Below are positions 50,708 to 50,933 of a stretch of 50,933 nucleotides of DNA, in pieces. How positions within the stretch are numbered: position 1 is the first letter of the stretch; each line of letters opens with the position of its first letter. The position numbers and the translations under genes are program-made. The DNA lies in the NCBI GenBank assembly GCA_026989055.1, contig JALSKC010000062.1, positions 1-50,933 of the forward strand. Direction: 5' to 3'. The notes under the pieces are model-generated. The model did no database searches. It worked only from the letters and a program-made list of their open reading frames with translations, and was not told where the DNA came from. The DNA comes from Paracoccaceae bacterium (GTDB lineage: Bacteria > Pseudomonadota > Alphaproteobacteria > Rhodobacterales > Rhodobacteraceae).

Positions 50708-50742
50708 AAGCGGCGCGGGTCATCGGAACCGCGCCGCTTTTT
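50708..50742 (+). terminator. Intrinsic terminator
   Basis: An 11-base perfect stem, AAGCGGCGCGG and CCGCGCCGCTT, encloses a 10-base loop and runs into TTTTT. It is the best intrinsic terminator in the window and acts on the plus strand. Confidence 0.85.
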
Positions 50743-50763
50743 CTTCCGTTTCCAGCCCGTTTA

Positions 50764-50809
50764 GCGTGCTCCGGCGTGCTCCGGCGTGCTCCGGGACCGG
50801 CGTGCTCCG
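50764..50809. repeat. 10-base repeats near the window end
   Basis: GCGTGCTCCG occurs three times in tandem (50764-50793) and again at 50800-50809 after a 6-base gap. Confidence 0.8.
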
Positions 50810-50933
50810 GGAAGCGTGCCCCCTGTGCGCCCCCCCTGTGCGCCCCCCCGTGCGCCCTCTGCCCGTGTTCCGCACCGGCCCCGGCTGCCGCCGCGCCCGG
50901 AGCGGAGGTTTCGCCGCCGCGCCTCCCGGGGGC

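Larger units (their letters stand above)
50318..50933. other. Right-end region with possible small gene and terminator
   Basis: After the LuxR gene no clear family gene is seen up to the window end. The region holds a GC palindrome, a possible 59-residue frame, an intrinsic terminator and 10-base repeats, each listed. C-rich runs fill 50815-50860. Confidence 0.5.

Noticed and set aside
1-50933. CRISPR arrays, tRNA or rRNA genes, transposases and phage genes.
   Set aside because: No regularly spaced long repeats, no cloverleaf with a CCA-end context, and no recombinase or capsid-like protein was found. The small tandem repeats listed are not CRISPR.

Overview
The window is chromosomal DNA of a high-GC (roughly 70 %) alphaproteobacterium, most likely a member of the Rhodobacterales (Paracoccaceae/Roseobacteraceae type). 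This rests on family content and context: an IF-3 reading frame with a non-standard start, the F1-ATPase zeta subunit (DUF1476) divergent from purC, DUF6477 and DUF6456 proteins, a large acidic insert in the RNase E S1 domain, surE-pcm-nlpD and tatABC operons, a DctB/DctD pair, and an alphaproteobacterial LexA box. Gene density is high. I see no insertion sequence, prophage, CRISPR array, rRNA or tRNA. Most of the window is ordinary core genome.

Layout. 1-3.2 kb: the 3' part of RNase D, a SufE protein, infC and a D-lyxose/mannose isomerase-like cupin. 3.5-8.9 kb: envelope genes, namely a DUF882 protein, an L,D-transpeptidase, then lpxD with an acyl carrier protein and a beta-ketoacyl synthase. 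9.1-13 kb: a surface-type lipoprotein, an SDR protein lacking the usual catalytic pair, an orphan ABC ATPase and a WYL-type regulator with an ordered operator-like array. 13.2-15.7 kb: tatABC and a DUF815 ATPase. 15.9-18.7 kb (minus strand): surE-pcm-nlpD. 18.9-24.2 kb: an SDR protein, bioY, purF, and a sialidase-fold protein coupled to a membrane protein. 24.4-28.7 kb: a corrinoid methyl-transfer locus (corrinoid protein, small membrane protein, YbjQ, DUF1638, and homocysteine methyltransferase), interrupted by a radical SAM gene on the other strand that carries a LexA box. 29-33.6 kb: an MprF-like protein, the ATPase zeta subunit and purCSQ. 33.6-40.2 kb: the dctBD two-component system and rne. 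40.4-44.2 kb: a TusA-like protein divergent from ccdA, followed by an alpha/beta hydrolase and a cytochrome P450 that are translationally coupled. 44.7-46.3 kb: an MttB-family methyltransferase. 46.3-50.9 kb: DUF6477, DUF6456, an unknown 142-residue protein, aroQ coupled to a LuxR solo, and a possible small gene ending near a strong intrinsic terminator.

The most connected biology is methyl transfer. An MttB-type enzyme (44.7 kb), a cognate-looking corrinoid protein and DUF1638 (24.4-26.4 kb) and a homocysteine methyltransferase (27.7 kb) could together move methyl groups from a quaternary amine such as glycine betaine into one-carbon or methionine metabolism. Two small coupled genes of unknown role sit inside this locus. 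No single gene set here is a clearly undescribed system. The best leads are that locus, the DctD protein without a GAFTGA loop, the LexA-boxed radical SAM gene, an AT-rich patch inside the P450 gene, and several symmetric DNA elements in intergenic regions.
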